This document shows positions 49,591-57,197 of a stretch of DNA of 64,000 nucleotides, in pieces. Position numbers and translations under genes: made by a program. Each line of letters starts with the position of its first letter. The stretch's first letter is position 1. Source of the stretch: Streptomyces fildesensis. GTDB taxonomy: Bacteria; Actinomycetota; Actinomycetes; Streptomycetales; Streptomycetaceae. The stretch is from the NCBI RefSeq assembly GCF_016107395.1, contig NZ_JAAIKO010000029.1:38165-102164 (forward strand), in the 5' to 3' direction. Under the pieces are notes generated by a model, which saw nothing but the letters and a program-made list of their open reading frames with translations, was not told the origin of the DNA and did not search any database.

Positions 49591-50024
49591 ACGCCCTCGC
49601 CTCTCCCCGCTCCTACAGCATCCTGCTCGTCGAGGACGACGCCGCCGATGCGATGCTCATCGAGGAAGCCCTCGCAGAAAAGGGGATGACCCGGGCCATC
49701 GCCCGCGCCAACGACGGTGTCGCCGCACTGGAACACCTGCGGGACCCGGCCAACGACCGCCCCGATCTCATCGTGCTGGATCTGAACATGCCCCGGATGA
49801 ACGGCCGCGAACTGCTGGCCGTCCTCAAGGACGACCCGTCTCTGGCCACCATCCCCGTGGTCGTCCTGACGACCTCGTCCACGCCGGACGACATCGCGGA
49901 CGCCTACCAGCACCACGCCAACGCGTACGTCACCAAGCCGGTCAACCTCGACGACTTCCTGCACTCCGTGCGGGGCATCGACGCCTTCTTCCTCGAGATC
50001 GCCACCCACGTGCCCCGCGACTGA
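49587..50024 (+). CDS. Single-domain response regulator (Rcp1-like)
   Basis: A 145-residue receiver domain without output. The acidic pocket is VEDDAADA, the phosphorylation site is the Asp in LIVLDLNMPRMNGRELL, the conserved Thr/Ser is VVVLTTSSTPDDI, and the Lys is in AYVTKPVNLDDF. Such regulators usually follow a phytochrome-like or CHASE3 histidine kinase and pass phosphate to, or act on, a SpoIIE phosphatase. Here no kinase is present and the divergent SpoIIE gene is damaged. The GTG start with AGGAG seven bases upstream replaces a much longer open frame. Confidence 0.9.
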   Translation: MNALASPRSYSILLVEDDAADAMLIEEALAEKGMTRAIARANDGVAALEHLRDPANDRPDLIVLDLNMPRMNGRELLAVLKDDPSLATIPVVVLTTSSTPDDIADAYQHHANAYVTKPVNLDDFLHSVRGIDAFFLEIATHVPRD

Positions 50025-50093
50025 GAAGGAGGCGGCACCCGCGGGCCTCCCGTAGCGGAAACACCGCGCCTGCCGGTCCAGACACCATTCCCA

Positions 50094-50109
50094 CCTCGTA
50101 TACACGAGG
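50094..50109. promoter_or_regulatory. Short palindrome before the molybdenum island
   Basis: CCTCGT-ATAC-ACGAGG is a perfect six-base-pair hairpin with a four-base loop, 70 bases after the response regulator stop and 100 bases before the Moco-domain gene. It may end the regulator transcript or be an operator; an A+T-richer stretch (TTTTAGGTTGCATCTACGATT) follows it directly and may hold the island's first promoter. Confidence 0.35.
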
Positions 50110-50209
50110 AACAGGAGCGCTTTTAGGTTGCATCTACGATTCTCCGGACGGACGATTGGGCAGGACGTTGTGAGCAGCCGCCGCGTGCACCGCCCGGAGG
50201 GGGAATCGG

Positions 50210-50710
50210 ATGAGCCGACCCAGTACGCCGCAGCGCGCCGCGCCGCCGCGCACCCGGTCCTTCCTCCTGCGCGGCGAGGTGCACCGGCCGGCCACCCTGA
50301 CCGTCGCCGATCTGCGGAACGGCTGGGAGCAGCACCGGGCCGACGTGGTCTTCGACTGCGCGACGAACGGGCCGCAGCACCACCGCTTCGAGGGGCCGCT
50401 GCTGCGGGAGGTCGTCACCGCCGCGGAGCCCGCCTTCGACGCCCGGCGGCGTAAGGACCGCTCGCGTTTCCTGCTGACGGTCACCGGCGGGGACGGGCAC
50501 CACACGGTGCTGTCCTGGGCGGAGATCGACGCCGACTTCGGGGACACGCCCATCCTGCTGGCCACGCTCCTGGACGGCGGGGCGCTGGACGAGTCCGGCA
50601 GCCAGCTGGTGGTGCCCTCCGACCGCTGCGGGGCCCGCTACATCAGCGACATCAGCAGCGTATGGGTCGGGGCCTGCCCGCCTCCCGGCGCATCCGCGGC
50701 CACGGGATAG
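50210..50710 (+). CDS. Molybdopterin-dependent oxidoreductase-domain protein
   Basis: A 166-residue protein resembling the sulfite-oxidase/YedY type Moco-binding fold: FLLRGEVHRPATLTVADLR at the start, a Cys in VVFDCATNGP at the place of the Mo-ligand Cys, WAEIDADFGDTPILLATLLDGGAL and the final VPSDRCGARYISDISSVWVG. It is shorter than full oxidoreductases and has no signal peptide. A ribosome site AGGGGGA precedes the ATG. It opens a group with an HTH-TOBE regulator and molybdate transport genes, which fits a Moco-related role. Confidence 0.75.
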   Translation: MSRPSTPQRAAPPRTRSFLLRGEVHRPATLTVADLRNGWEQHRADVVFDCATNGPQHHRFEGPLLREVVTAAEPAFDARRRKDRSRFLLTVTGGDGHHTVLSWAEIDADFGDTPILLATLLDGGALDESGSQLVVPSDRCGARYISDISSVWVGACPPPGASAATG

Positions 50711-50716
50711 GGCCGG

Positions 50717-51241
50717 GTGTCGCCGGAGAACGGCGCCGGACCCCGCGACGGGGCCGCCGCGCAGAACGACAAGGCCACCCAGGCGTGGGACGAATTCCTG
50801 CGGGCCGACATCATCGAGGAGCCGGGCGTGGCCTACGCCGCCGCGCTCCTGGGGCCGGACGGGCGATATCTGCACACCGCGTCGGCGTCGGCCGGGGACG
50901 ACGGGTCGGGGTACTTCCGCCAGGAGGACGCCGCAGCCGCCCTGTCCGTGCGGGACGCGGCCCGCGGCGGACCCCCGGTCGCCGAGCCCTTCGCCCTGAG
51001 CGGGCGCCGGGTGACGATCGGCCCGATCGCCGGTGACGCCGACCTGTGGGCGACGCCGCTGATCTGCGAGCGCACCGGCCTCAATGTCGGGGTCATGGGC
51101 GGCACCCCGAGGGGATATGTGGTCGTCGCCCTCTGCCATCCCATGAGTGACGACATTCCCGTGCCGGGCGTCTACGGCGCGGAGATCTCCACCTGGAGTG
51201 TTTTCCAGAGCCGGATCGGACTGGCGCTTCTCACCGCCTGA
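50717..51241 (+). CDS. Unknown protein in the molybdenum island
   Basis: A 174-residue acidic protein starting with GTG, six bases after the Moco-domain gene, and so in the same transcript. No family is recognised. It contains GVAYAAALLGPDGRYLHTASAS, GPIAGDADLWATPLICERTGLNVGVMGG and a hydrophobic GYVVVALCHPM segment; two Cys and three His are scattered. There is no signal peptide or membrane helix. The short distance to the Moco-domain protein suggests the two act together. Confidence 0.7.
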   Translation: MSPENGAGPRDGAAAQNDKATQAWDEFLRADIIEEPGVAYAAALLGPDGRYLHTASASAGDDGSGYFRQEDAAAALSVRDAARGGPPVAEPFALSGRRVTIGPIAGDADLWATPLICERTGLNVGVMGGTPRGYVVVALCHPMSDDIPVPGVYGAEISTWSVFQSRIGLALLTA

Positions 51242-51302
51242 CCACCGCCATTGGACCTTTCACTAAGGGCGGGGCAGTTGCCATGGAGATTCGCATCATG
51301 AA

Positions 51303-51332
51303 TTGCAAATGCCAGGGAATTGCCCCTAACGT
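51303..51332 (+). promoter_or_regulatory. Promoter for leaderless HTH-TOBE mRNA
   Basis: -35 TTGCAA (51303-51308), an 18-base spacer, -10 TAACGT (51327-51332), then seven bases to the ATG at 51340. This spacing places the transcription start at or next to the ATG, and no ribosome site precedes it. Confidence 0.6.
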
Positions 51333-51339
51333 GTCGCAC

Positions 51340-51735
51340 ATGCAGTCCTACACGATGGGTCAGGCGGCGCGCCTGCTGGGTGTGAGCCCGGATACCGCGC
51401 GCCGCTGGGCGGACGCCGGCCGGGTGACGACCCACCGCGACGAGGGCGGCCGCCGACTGATCGACGGCCGGGACCTGGCCGCGTTCTCCATCGAGATCGC
51501 CCAGACAGGCACCGGTGAGGAGGACACCTCCTGCATCTCCGCCCGCAACGCGTTCCCCGGCATCGTCACCGCGGTCAAGCTCGGCGACGTCGCCGCACAG
51601 GTGGAGATCCAGGCCGGTCCGCATCGGCTGGTGTCGCTGCTGACCCGTGAAGCCGTCGAGGAACTCGGCCTGGAGGTCGGCATGCGGGCCACCGCCCGTG
51701 TGAAGTCCACCAGCGTGCACATCGACCGCACCTGA
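51340..51735 (+). CDS. HTH-TOBE (molbindin) predicted molybdate-responsive regulator
   Basis: A 131-residue protein. Residues 1-55 are a MerR/excisionase-like helix-turn-helix (YTMGQAARLLGVSPDTARRWADAGRV, then RDEGGRRLIDGRDL); residues about 65-130 are a single TOBE/Mop domain (SARNAFPGIVTAVKLGDVAAQVEIQAG, LLTREAVEELGLEVG, ARVKSTSVHI) that binds molybdate or tungstate. The ATG at 51340 is preferred to the ATG at 51283 because of the promoter placed for a leaderless start. It lies directly before modA and is the likely regulator of the transporter. Confidence 0.88.
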   Translation: MQSYTMGQAARLLGVSPDTARRWADAGRVTTHRDEGGRRLIDGRDLAAFSIEIAQTGTGEEDTSCISARNAFPGIVTAVKLGDVAAQVEIQAGPHRLVSLLTREAVEELGLEVGMRATARVKSTSVHIDRT

Positions 51736-51843
51736 CCCACCGCTCCAACCAGCGGCGTCGTCCGTCCCCGACGCGGCCTCCACCAACCGCTCGGGCGACA
51801 CCGGTCGGCCCGAACAGCCACGTCACCAGGGAGTTCAACCCTC

Positions 51844-52656
51844 ATGTCCTTTGCCTTCGACAGACGCCGCGCCGCTGCCGCGATCGTGACCGCCGCCCTG
51901 TTCGTTCCGCTCGTGGCGGCCTGCGGCAGTGACGACAAGAAGGACGCCGGTTCCACGGCGACCCCGTCCGCCAGCACCTCCGGAGCGCCCAAGGCCGCGC
52001 TGACGGTGCTCGCCGCCTCCTCGCTGACCGATGTGTTCAAGACCGCCGGCGCCGCGTACGAGAAGAGCCACCCGGGCACGACGGTGAAGTTCTCCTTCGC
52101 CGGCTCGCAGGAACTCGCCGCGCAGGTCAAGCAGGGCGCGCCGGCCGACGCCCTGGTGACCGCGGACACCAGGACCATGGACGGCCTGAAGTCCGACACC
52201 GGCACCCCGGCCATCATCGCCAAGAACCGCCTGGTGATCGCCACCGGTGAGGGCAACCCGCTGAAGATCACGGCCCTCAAGGACCTGGCCGACACCAAGT
52301 TCAAGGTCGTCCTCGCCGCGCCCACCGTCCCGGTCGGCCGGTACAGCAAGCAGGTCCTGGACGCGCAGAAGATCGTGGTCAAGCCGGTCTCGCAGGAGCC
52401 GAACGTCCGCGCCGTCCTGAGCAAGGTCGAGCTCGGCGAGGCCGACGCCGGCATCGTCTACGCGACGGACGCCGCGACCGCCACGAACAAGGTCGACGCC
52501 ATCGAGATCCCCGACGCGCAGAACGCCGTCGCCTCGTACCCGGCCGCTACCTTGAAGACCACGAAGAACAGCGAGGCCGCCGCCGCGTTCGTGGCATGGC
52601 TGAGCACCCCCGAAGCGCAGAAGATCCTGCAGGCGGCGGGCTTCCAGCAGCCGTAG
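51844..52656 (+). CDS. modA: Molybdate-binding lipoprotein
   Basis: A 270-residue substrate-binding protein. The signal region ends in a lipobox (LVAAC, Cys about residue 24), followed by a Ser/Thr/Lys linker. The binding domain shows the ModA signatures LTVLAASSLTDVFKTAGAAYE, FSFAGSQELAAQVKQGAPADALVTAD and GIVYATDA. It delivers molybdate or tungstate to the ModBC complex encoded next. The gene ends before an 11-12 bp hairpin, so it may be expressed in excess of the transporter. Confidence 0.93.
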   Translation: MSFAFDRRRAAAAIVTAALFVPLVAACGSDDKKDAGSTATPSASTSGAPKAALTVLAASSLTDVFKTAGAAYEKSHPGTTVKFSFAGSQELAAQVKQGAPADALVTADTRTMDGLKSDTGTPAIIAKNRLVIATGEGNPLKITALKDLADTKFKVVLAAPTVPVGRYSKQVLDAQKIVVKPVSQEPNVRAVLSKVELGEADAGIVYATDAATATNKVDAIEIPDAQNAVASYPAATLKTTKNSEAAAAFVAWLSTPEAQKILQAAGFQQP

Positions 52657-52690
52657 TCCTGTGCGGGAAGCGGCAGCTCCCCCTGTTGTG

Positions 52691-52723
52691 AGGGCTGTCC
52701 GGATCGGGGGACCGGACAGCCCT
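52691..52723 (+). terminator. Hairpin between modA and modBC
   Basis: A perfect 12-bp stem (52691-52702 with 52712-52723, AGGGCTGTCCGG and complement) and nine-base loop, 35 bases after the modA stop and 39 before the modBC start. It could partly terminate transcription or protect modA mRNA, giving more binding protein than permease. Confidence 0.65.
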
Positions 52724-52761
52724 GTCACTGCCTTCGCCTGCCCCGATCCCAGGAACCGCCG

Positions 52762-54765
52762 ATGAGACGCATCCGCAGCCGAGCACGCGGCGCGCGCACC
52801 CCGGTCGCGCTGGCGCTGCCCGCACTGATCGCGATCGCGTTCCTGCTGATGCCGCTGGTCGGCATCCTGTCTCGCACCGACTGGGGTGCTATCGGGACCG
52901 ATCTGACCAGCCCTGACGTCACCACCGCGCTGAGGCTGTCACTGCTGGTGTCGTTCTGGGCGCTGGGCCTGTCGCTCGTGCTCGGGGTGCCACTGGCATG
53001 GCTGCTGGCCCGGGTCGACTTCCCCGGCAAGTCGCTGGTGCGCTCCCTCGTACTGCTGCCGATGGTGCTGCCGCCCACCGTGGGCGGTGTCGCGCTGCTG
53101 CTCGGCTTCGGGCGGCGGGGGCTGCTCGGGCCGTGGCTGGAGAACACGTTCGGGATCGTGCTGCCGTTCCACACCTCCGGGGCGGTGGTCGCGGCGACCT
53201 TCGTGGCGATGCCGTTCCTGGTCATCAGCCTGGAAGGGACCCTGGCGGGGCTGCGCCCCAGCTACGAGGAGACCGCCGCCTCACTGGGCGCCCCGCCGGT
53301 GCGGGTGTTCTTCACCGTCACGCTGCCCATGGTCGCCCCCGGCCTGGTGGCGGGCGCAGCGCTGACCTGGGCGCGCGCCCTGGGCGAGTTCGGCGCGACC
53401 ATCACCTTCGCGGGCAACCTCCCCGGCACCACCCAGACCCTGCCCCTCGAGGTCTACCTGCTGCTGCAGGACTCGCCCGAAGCGGCCACGTCCGTCTCCC
53501 TGCTGCTGCTCGTCATCGCCATGGCCGTACTGATCGCGCTGCGCGGCCGCTGGGCCGGCGGGGCGGTGACCCGGGAGAGCAGCTCCAAGCGACCCGTGGA
53601 CGACGGCCCACCGCCGGCCGATCCGTTGACGGACTCCCCCGCAGCGCCGAATCTCCTCAAGGGCGGATCTCCGGCGGACGGTTCCCCCTCGGACGGAACT
53701 CCCGGCCCGAAGTCCTCCGCCGCACCGGACCGTTGGTCCCTGCACACCGACGTCACCGGGTTCAACCAGCTGACCCTGGACGCGGAGCCCGGCACCACCA
53801 TCGCCATCGTCGGTCCCAACGGCGCCGGGAAGACCACGCTGCTGCGCGCCCTGCTCGGCCTCACCCCCCGCGCGCACGCCGAACTGCGCCTCGGCAGCAC
53901 CGACGTCACCGACCTGCCACCGCACAAGCGCGGTGTCGCGTGGGTTCCGCAGGACGGCGCGCTGTTCCCGCATCTGACGGCGCTGTCCAACACCGCCTAC
54001 GGTCTGCGCACCCATCACGTCCCGCGCGCCGAGGCGCGCCGCACTGCCCAGCAGTGGCTCGACCGGCTCGGCGTCGGCCATCTCGCCCACCGCAGGCCCG
54101 CGCAGCTCTCCGGCGGCCAGGCCCAACGCGTCGCCCTCGCCCGCGCACTCGCCGCCCGGCCCCGGCTGCTGCTGCTCGACGAACCGCTGGCCGCCCTCGA
54201 CCAGACCACCCGTGCCCATGTCCGGCACACGCTGCGCACCCACCTCGACGGCTTCGGCGGCGTCTGTCTGATCGTCACTCACGACCCCGTCGAGGCGGTC
54301 GCCCTCGCCGACCGGGTGCTCGTCCTCGAAGACGGCCGCGCCCTCCAGGACGCGTCGCCCGCCGACGTCACCCGCCACCCCCGCTCCCCCTGGGTGGCCC
54401 GGATGCTCGGCCGCAACGCGTGGCCCGGTACGGCGACCGCCAGCGGCCTCGCGCTGGCCGGCGGCGGACAGCTCGTCGTCGCCGACACCCTCACCGAAGG
54501 GGCACGGGCGCTGGCGATCATCGCGCCGGAGGCGGTCTCCGTGCACCGTGACCGACCCGCCGGCAGCCCCCGCAACGTCTGGCCCGGCACGATCCGCGAG
54601 ATCACCTCCTCCGGCAGCCGGCTGCGCCTTCTCATCACCTCCGACCAGGCACCCGATCTCGTCGCCGAGATCACCCACCAGGCCGCCGCCGAACTGGGCC
54701 TCACCGACGGGACCTCGGTCTGGACGAGCGTCAAGGCCACCGAGGTCACCCTCGTCACCCTCTGA
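52762..54765 (+). CDS. modBC: Molybdate ABC transporter, permease and ATPase fused
   Basis: A 667-residue fusion. Residues 1-270 are the ModB permease with six membrane segments and the coupling loop EGTLAGLRPSYEETAASLGAPP (about 155-176). A polar linker (270-325; Ser/Pro/Asp-rich) leads to the ModC ATPase: Walker A GPNGAGKT near residue 351, signature LSGGQAQR, Walker B LLLLDEP and the His switch VTHDP. A C-terminal TOBE region (about 545-667) is present. Fusion of ModB and ModC fixes their stoichiometry and occurs in some actinobacteria. It takes molybdate from ModA into the cell. Confidence 0.93.
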   Translation: MRRIRSRARGARTPVALALPALIAIAFLLMPLVGILSRTDWGAIGTDLTSPDVTTALRLSLLVSFWALGLSLVLGVPLAWLLARVDFPGKSLVRSLVLLPMVLPPTVGGVALLLGFGRRGLLGPWLENTFGIVLPFHTSGAVVAATFVAMPFLVISLEGTLAGLRPSYEETAASLGAPPVRVFFTVTLPMVAPGLVAGAALTWARALGEFGATITFAGNLPGTTQTLPLEVYLLLQDSPEAATSVSLLLLVIAMAVLIALRGRWAGGAVTRESSSKRPVDDGPPPADPLTDSPAAPNLLKGGSPADGSPSDGTPGPKSSAAPDRWSLHTDVTGFNQLTLDAEPGTTIAIVGPNGAGKTTLLRALLGLTPRAHAELRLGSTDVTDLPPHKRGVAWVPQDGALFPHLTALSNTAYGLRTHHVPRAEARRTAQQWLDRLGVGHLAHRRPAQLSGGQAQRVALARALAARPRLLLLDEPLAALDQTTRAHVRHTLRTHLDGFGGVCLIVTHDPVEAVALADRVLVLEDGRALQDASPADVTRHPRSPWVARMLGRNAWPGTATASGLALAGGGQLVVADTLTEGARALAIIAPEAVSVHRDRPAGSPRNVWPGTIREITSSGSRLRLLITSDQAPDLVAEITHQAAAELGLTDGTSVWTSVKATEVTLVTL

Positions 54766-54883
54766 GGCCGACCGCGCCGCCCGGCAGTGCCCTGCATGAC
54801 GGATAAACTGCGACGCCGCCCCCCGCCGGACCCACCGCGGCACGGCGGGCCCACCAGCCCCGCGAGGGAAGCGAACGGCGAAC

Positions 54884-55630
54884 GTGACACGACATGTGCT
54901 CATCCTGGGCGGCACCACGGAAGCGCGCCGGCTCGCGGCGGCGCTGGCCGCCGATCCCGCGCTGCGGGTGACCAGCTCGCTGGCGGGGCGGGTGGCCGAA
55001 CCACGGCTGCCCGCCGGCGAGGTACGGATCGGCGGGTTCGGGGGCACCGAGGCGCTGGGCCGCTGGCTGGCCGAGCACGCGGTGGACGCGCTGATCGACG
55101 CCACCCACCCGTTCGCCGGCACCATCAGTTTCCACGCCGCGGAGGCGGCGGCGTCCGCCCGGGTCCCGCTGCTCGCGTTGCGGCGGCCCGGCTGGGTGGC
55201 GGGCCCGGACGACCACTGGCATCCCGCGGAATCCCTGGCCGAGGCCGCCGCGCTGCTCCCGGGACTGGGCCGGCGGATCTTCCTGACCACCGGCCGGTCG
55301 GGGCTGGCCGCCTTCGCCGGAACGACCGGTCTGTGGTTCCTCGTCCGCTCGGTCGACGCCCCGGGGCCACCGCTTCCGGAGCACTCCGAAGTCCTGCTCG
55401 ACCGGGGGCCCTTCACCCTCGAAGGGGAGACGGAACTGCTGCGCCGCCACCGCATCGACGTCCTCGTCACCAAGGACAGCGGCGGACCGGCCACCGCGGC
55501 GAAGCTCACCGCCGCCCGCGAGGCCGGCATTCCGGTCGTCGTCGTCCGCCGCCCGCCGGTGCCCGGCGGGGTGCCCGTGGCGGCGACCACGGAGGAAGCG
55601 GCCGCGTGGCTGCGCGCCGTACTGATGTAG
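54884..55630 (+). CDS. cobK: Precorrin-6A/cobalt-precorrin-6A reductase
   Basis: A 248-residue CobK/CbiJ enzyme that reduces precorrin-6A to dihydroprecorrin-6 in cobalamin ring synthesis. The nucleotide-binding start VLILGGTTEARRLAAAL, the LIDATHPFAGTISFHAAEA block, FLTTGRSGLAAFAG and VTKDSGGPATAAKL are typical. Translation begins with GTG (MTRHVLIL). It is convergent with cobF, whose end is 12 bases away. Other cob genes are not in the window. Confidence 0.93.
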   Translation: MTRHVLILGGTTEARRLAAALAADPALRVTSSLAGRVAEPRLPAGEVRIGGFGGTEALGRWLAEHAVDALIDATHPFAGTISFHAAEAAASARVPLLALRRPGWVAGPDDHWHPAESLAEAAALLPGLGRRIFLTTGRSGLAAFAGTTGLWFLVRSVDAPGPPLPEHSEVLLDRGPFTLEGETELLRRHRIDVLVTKDSGGPATAAKLTAAREAGIPVVVVRRPPVPGGVPVAATTEEAAAWLRAVLM

Positions 55631-55642
55631 CCCGCAGCCGGG

Positions 55643-56431
55643 TCAGGCGTCGTCCCGGTCGCCGGCGGGCGTCCTGCGCAGCAGATAGGTGTCCATGATC
55701 CAGCCCTTGCGGGCACGGGCTTCGGCGCGCAGCGTCTGGATGCGCTCCGAGACGTCGGGCAGCCGTCCCGCGACGAGGATCTCGTCCGGTGTGCCCAGGT
55801 ACGCGCCCCAGTAGATCGTGACGTCGTCACCGCCGTCCGGAAGGTGCGCGAAGGCCTGGTGCGCGTCGAGCATGACGACGACGTCGTCGGCGCCCTCGGG
55901 GAAGCCCGCGGCCAGCTGCCTGCCGGTGGTGATCTGCACGGGCCGCGCGGGCCGGTTCAGCCCGGTCCGGTGCTTGGCGGCCAGCGCCGCGACGCTGCTG
56001 ATGCCGGGGATCACCTCGTAGTCGAACGCGACCGTCCCCCGGCCGAGCACGTCCTCCAGGATGCCCAGAGTGCTGTCGTACAGGGCGGGGTCGCCCCACA
56101 CCAGGAAGGCGCCGCACTCGTCGTCCGCCAGCTCCGAGGTGATGAAGTGCTCGTAGATGTCGGCCCGGCGATGGCGCCAGTCACCGACGGCCGACGCGTA
56201 GACCGGTGACGGCGCCGTACGGTCCCGGTCCGGGTCCTGGGCCGACACCAGCCGGTGCGGACGCGTCACATGCTGTTCGATGATGTCGTGGCGCAGCTGG
56301 ACCAGGTCCGACTTCTCCTCGCCCTTGTCCAGGACGAAGAACACGTCGGCCTGATTGAGCGCCTTGACCGCCTGCAGCGTCAGATGGTCCGGGTCGCCCG
56401 CGCCGATACCGATGACAAAGATCTTCCTCAC
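55643..56431 (-). CDS. cobF: Precorrin-6A synthase (deacetylating)
   Basis: A 262-residue SAM-dependent methyltransferase of the aerobic cobalamin path, which methylates C1 with loss of the C2-derived acetate. It has the tetrapyrrole methylase start KIFVIGIGAGDPDHLTLQAVKAL, the VFFVLDKGEEKSDL segment specific to CobF, FLVWGDPALYDSTLG and the EVIPGISSVAALAA loop. It faces cobK. The presence of CobF points to the aerobic (oxygen-dependent) route. Confidence 0.94.
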   Translation of the reverse strand: MRKIFVIGIGAGDPDHLTLQAVKALNQADVFFVLDKGEEKSDLVQLRHDIIEQHVTRPHRLVSAQDPDRDRTAPSPVYASAVGDWRHRRADIYEHFITSELADDECGAFLVWGDPALYDSTLGILEDVLGRGTVAFDYEVIPGISSVAALAAKHRTGLNRPARPVQITTGRQLAAGFPEGADDVVVMLDAHQAFAHLPDGGDDVTIYWGAYLGTPDEILVAGRLPDVSERIQTLRAEARARKGWIMDTYLLRRTPAGDRDDA

Positions 56432-56468
56432 GGCATCGAGTCTGCACCATGCGGTCGGGGCGTGACGC

Positions 56469-56503
56469 CGCCGGGGGCGGCCTGCGGGCTGCCGCCCCCG
56501 GCG
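56469..56503 (-). terminator. Terminator hairpin downstream of the 56513 gene
   Basis: A perfect 13-bp stem (56469-56481 with 56491-56503, CGCCGGGGGCGGC and complement) and nine-base loop, ten bases past the stop of the small minus-strand frame at 56513 and about 37 bases before the start of cobF. Confidence 0.7.
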
Positions 56504-56512
56504 GGCCGGGGG

Positions 56513-56806
56513 TCAGAACGCGGTCAGGGTGAAGACGACCTTGTCACCGGTCCTGATACGGAACTGGCAGCCGCCCACGGGGGTCGGCGTGCCGTTGACG
56601 GAGATGTTCCGGTACTCACTGGCACCCGCCGTGCCGGCGGCTGTGCGACTGACCGCGTAGTCGTCGAACGAGGGGTACCAGGTGCCGTCCCAGGAGAAGT
56701 GCGCCCGTCTCGCCGCGTCGTCGAGCGCCGCGGTCGGGGTCGCGACCCGGCTCGGGCTCACCGTCCGGTGGCTGAACAATGCTGACCCGGCCGCCCTTTT
56801 GGCCAT
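56513..56806 (-). pseudogene. C-terminal fragment of a DUF4430/transcobalamin-like domain protein
   Basis: The frame ending at 56513 encodes WDGTWYPSFDDYAVS, then a NGTPTPVGGC turn and a closing RIRTGDKVVFTLTAF strand. This pattern (Trp-containing strand, VNG turn, GD-V-F ending) resembles DUF4430/transcobalamin-like domains, which are normally secreted. From the ATG at 56806 only 97 residues are made, without signal peptide, and the upstream part is replaced by the antisense of the riboswitch region. It seems to be the end of a truncated gene. A link to B12 binding is only suggested by its place beside cobF. Confidence 0.45.
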
Positions 56807-56844
56807 AGGCTGGACGGTGCAGCTGGTTCGCCCTGTCCGCCAGA

Positions 56845-57010
56845 CAGGTGCGTCGTAAGAGGGAACCCGGTGGAATTCCGGGACTGCCCCGCAGCGGTGA
56901 GTGGGAACGACCGCCGTCATACGCACTGGGACCCGAGCCGGGATCTGGGAAGCGACGGCCAGTAGGTGTCTCGTGTCCGTACGAGACGTGCCCGCGAGTC
57001 CGAAGACCTG
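56845..57010 (+). promoter_or_regulatory. Cobalamin riboswitch upstream of metE
   Basis: A clear class of B12 riboswitch core: GGGAACCCGGTG, then AATTCCGGGACTGCCCCGCA and GCGGTGA, the CTGGGAAGCGACGGCCAGTAGG stretch (about 56946-56967, written here only in part as GGGAAGCGACGGCCAGTA), and GCCCGCGAGTCCGAAGACC closing the P1 stem (CAGGT 56845-56849 with ACCTG 57006-57010). It lies on the metE strand. Adenosyl- or methylcobalamin binding is expected to turn metE off, because B12-dependent MetH can then replace it. Confidence 0.95.
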
Positions 57011-57139
57011 CCACTGCCCGCGCGCCCCCAACGGCGCACGGTGATTCCGGAGACCTCGAGGGCGGGTCGGAGTACACATCAGACGGGCACGTGCGGCGTT
57101 CCGGCGCTTCAGTGACGTGATCCCGTCCGGTCTGTGTTC

Positions 57140-57189
57140 CCTTCGCGCCGTCGATTCTCCCGGGGTCCTATGGGAGACACTCGCGAAGG
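57140..57189 (+). promoter_or_regulatory. Ribosome-site sequestering stem of the metE riboswitch
   Basis: CCTTCGCG (57140-57147) is complementary to CGCGAAGG (57182-57189), which contains most of the metE ribosome site AAGGAG. Between them TCTCCC (57156-57161) can pair with GGGAGA (57172-57177), giving a stacked two-stem hairpin. Formation of this hairpin would block translation initiation at 57198, a likely expression platform for the B12 riboswitch. Confidence 0.6.
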
Positions 57190-57197
57190 AGAGTTCC

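Noticed and set aside
57117..57197. An upstream start for metE at 57117
   Set aside because: It would add 27 residues read from the riboswitch leader; the ATG at 57198 has the AAGGAG site and the conserved protein start.
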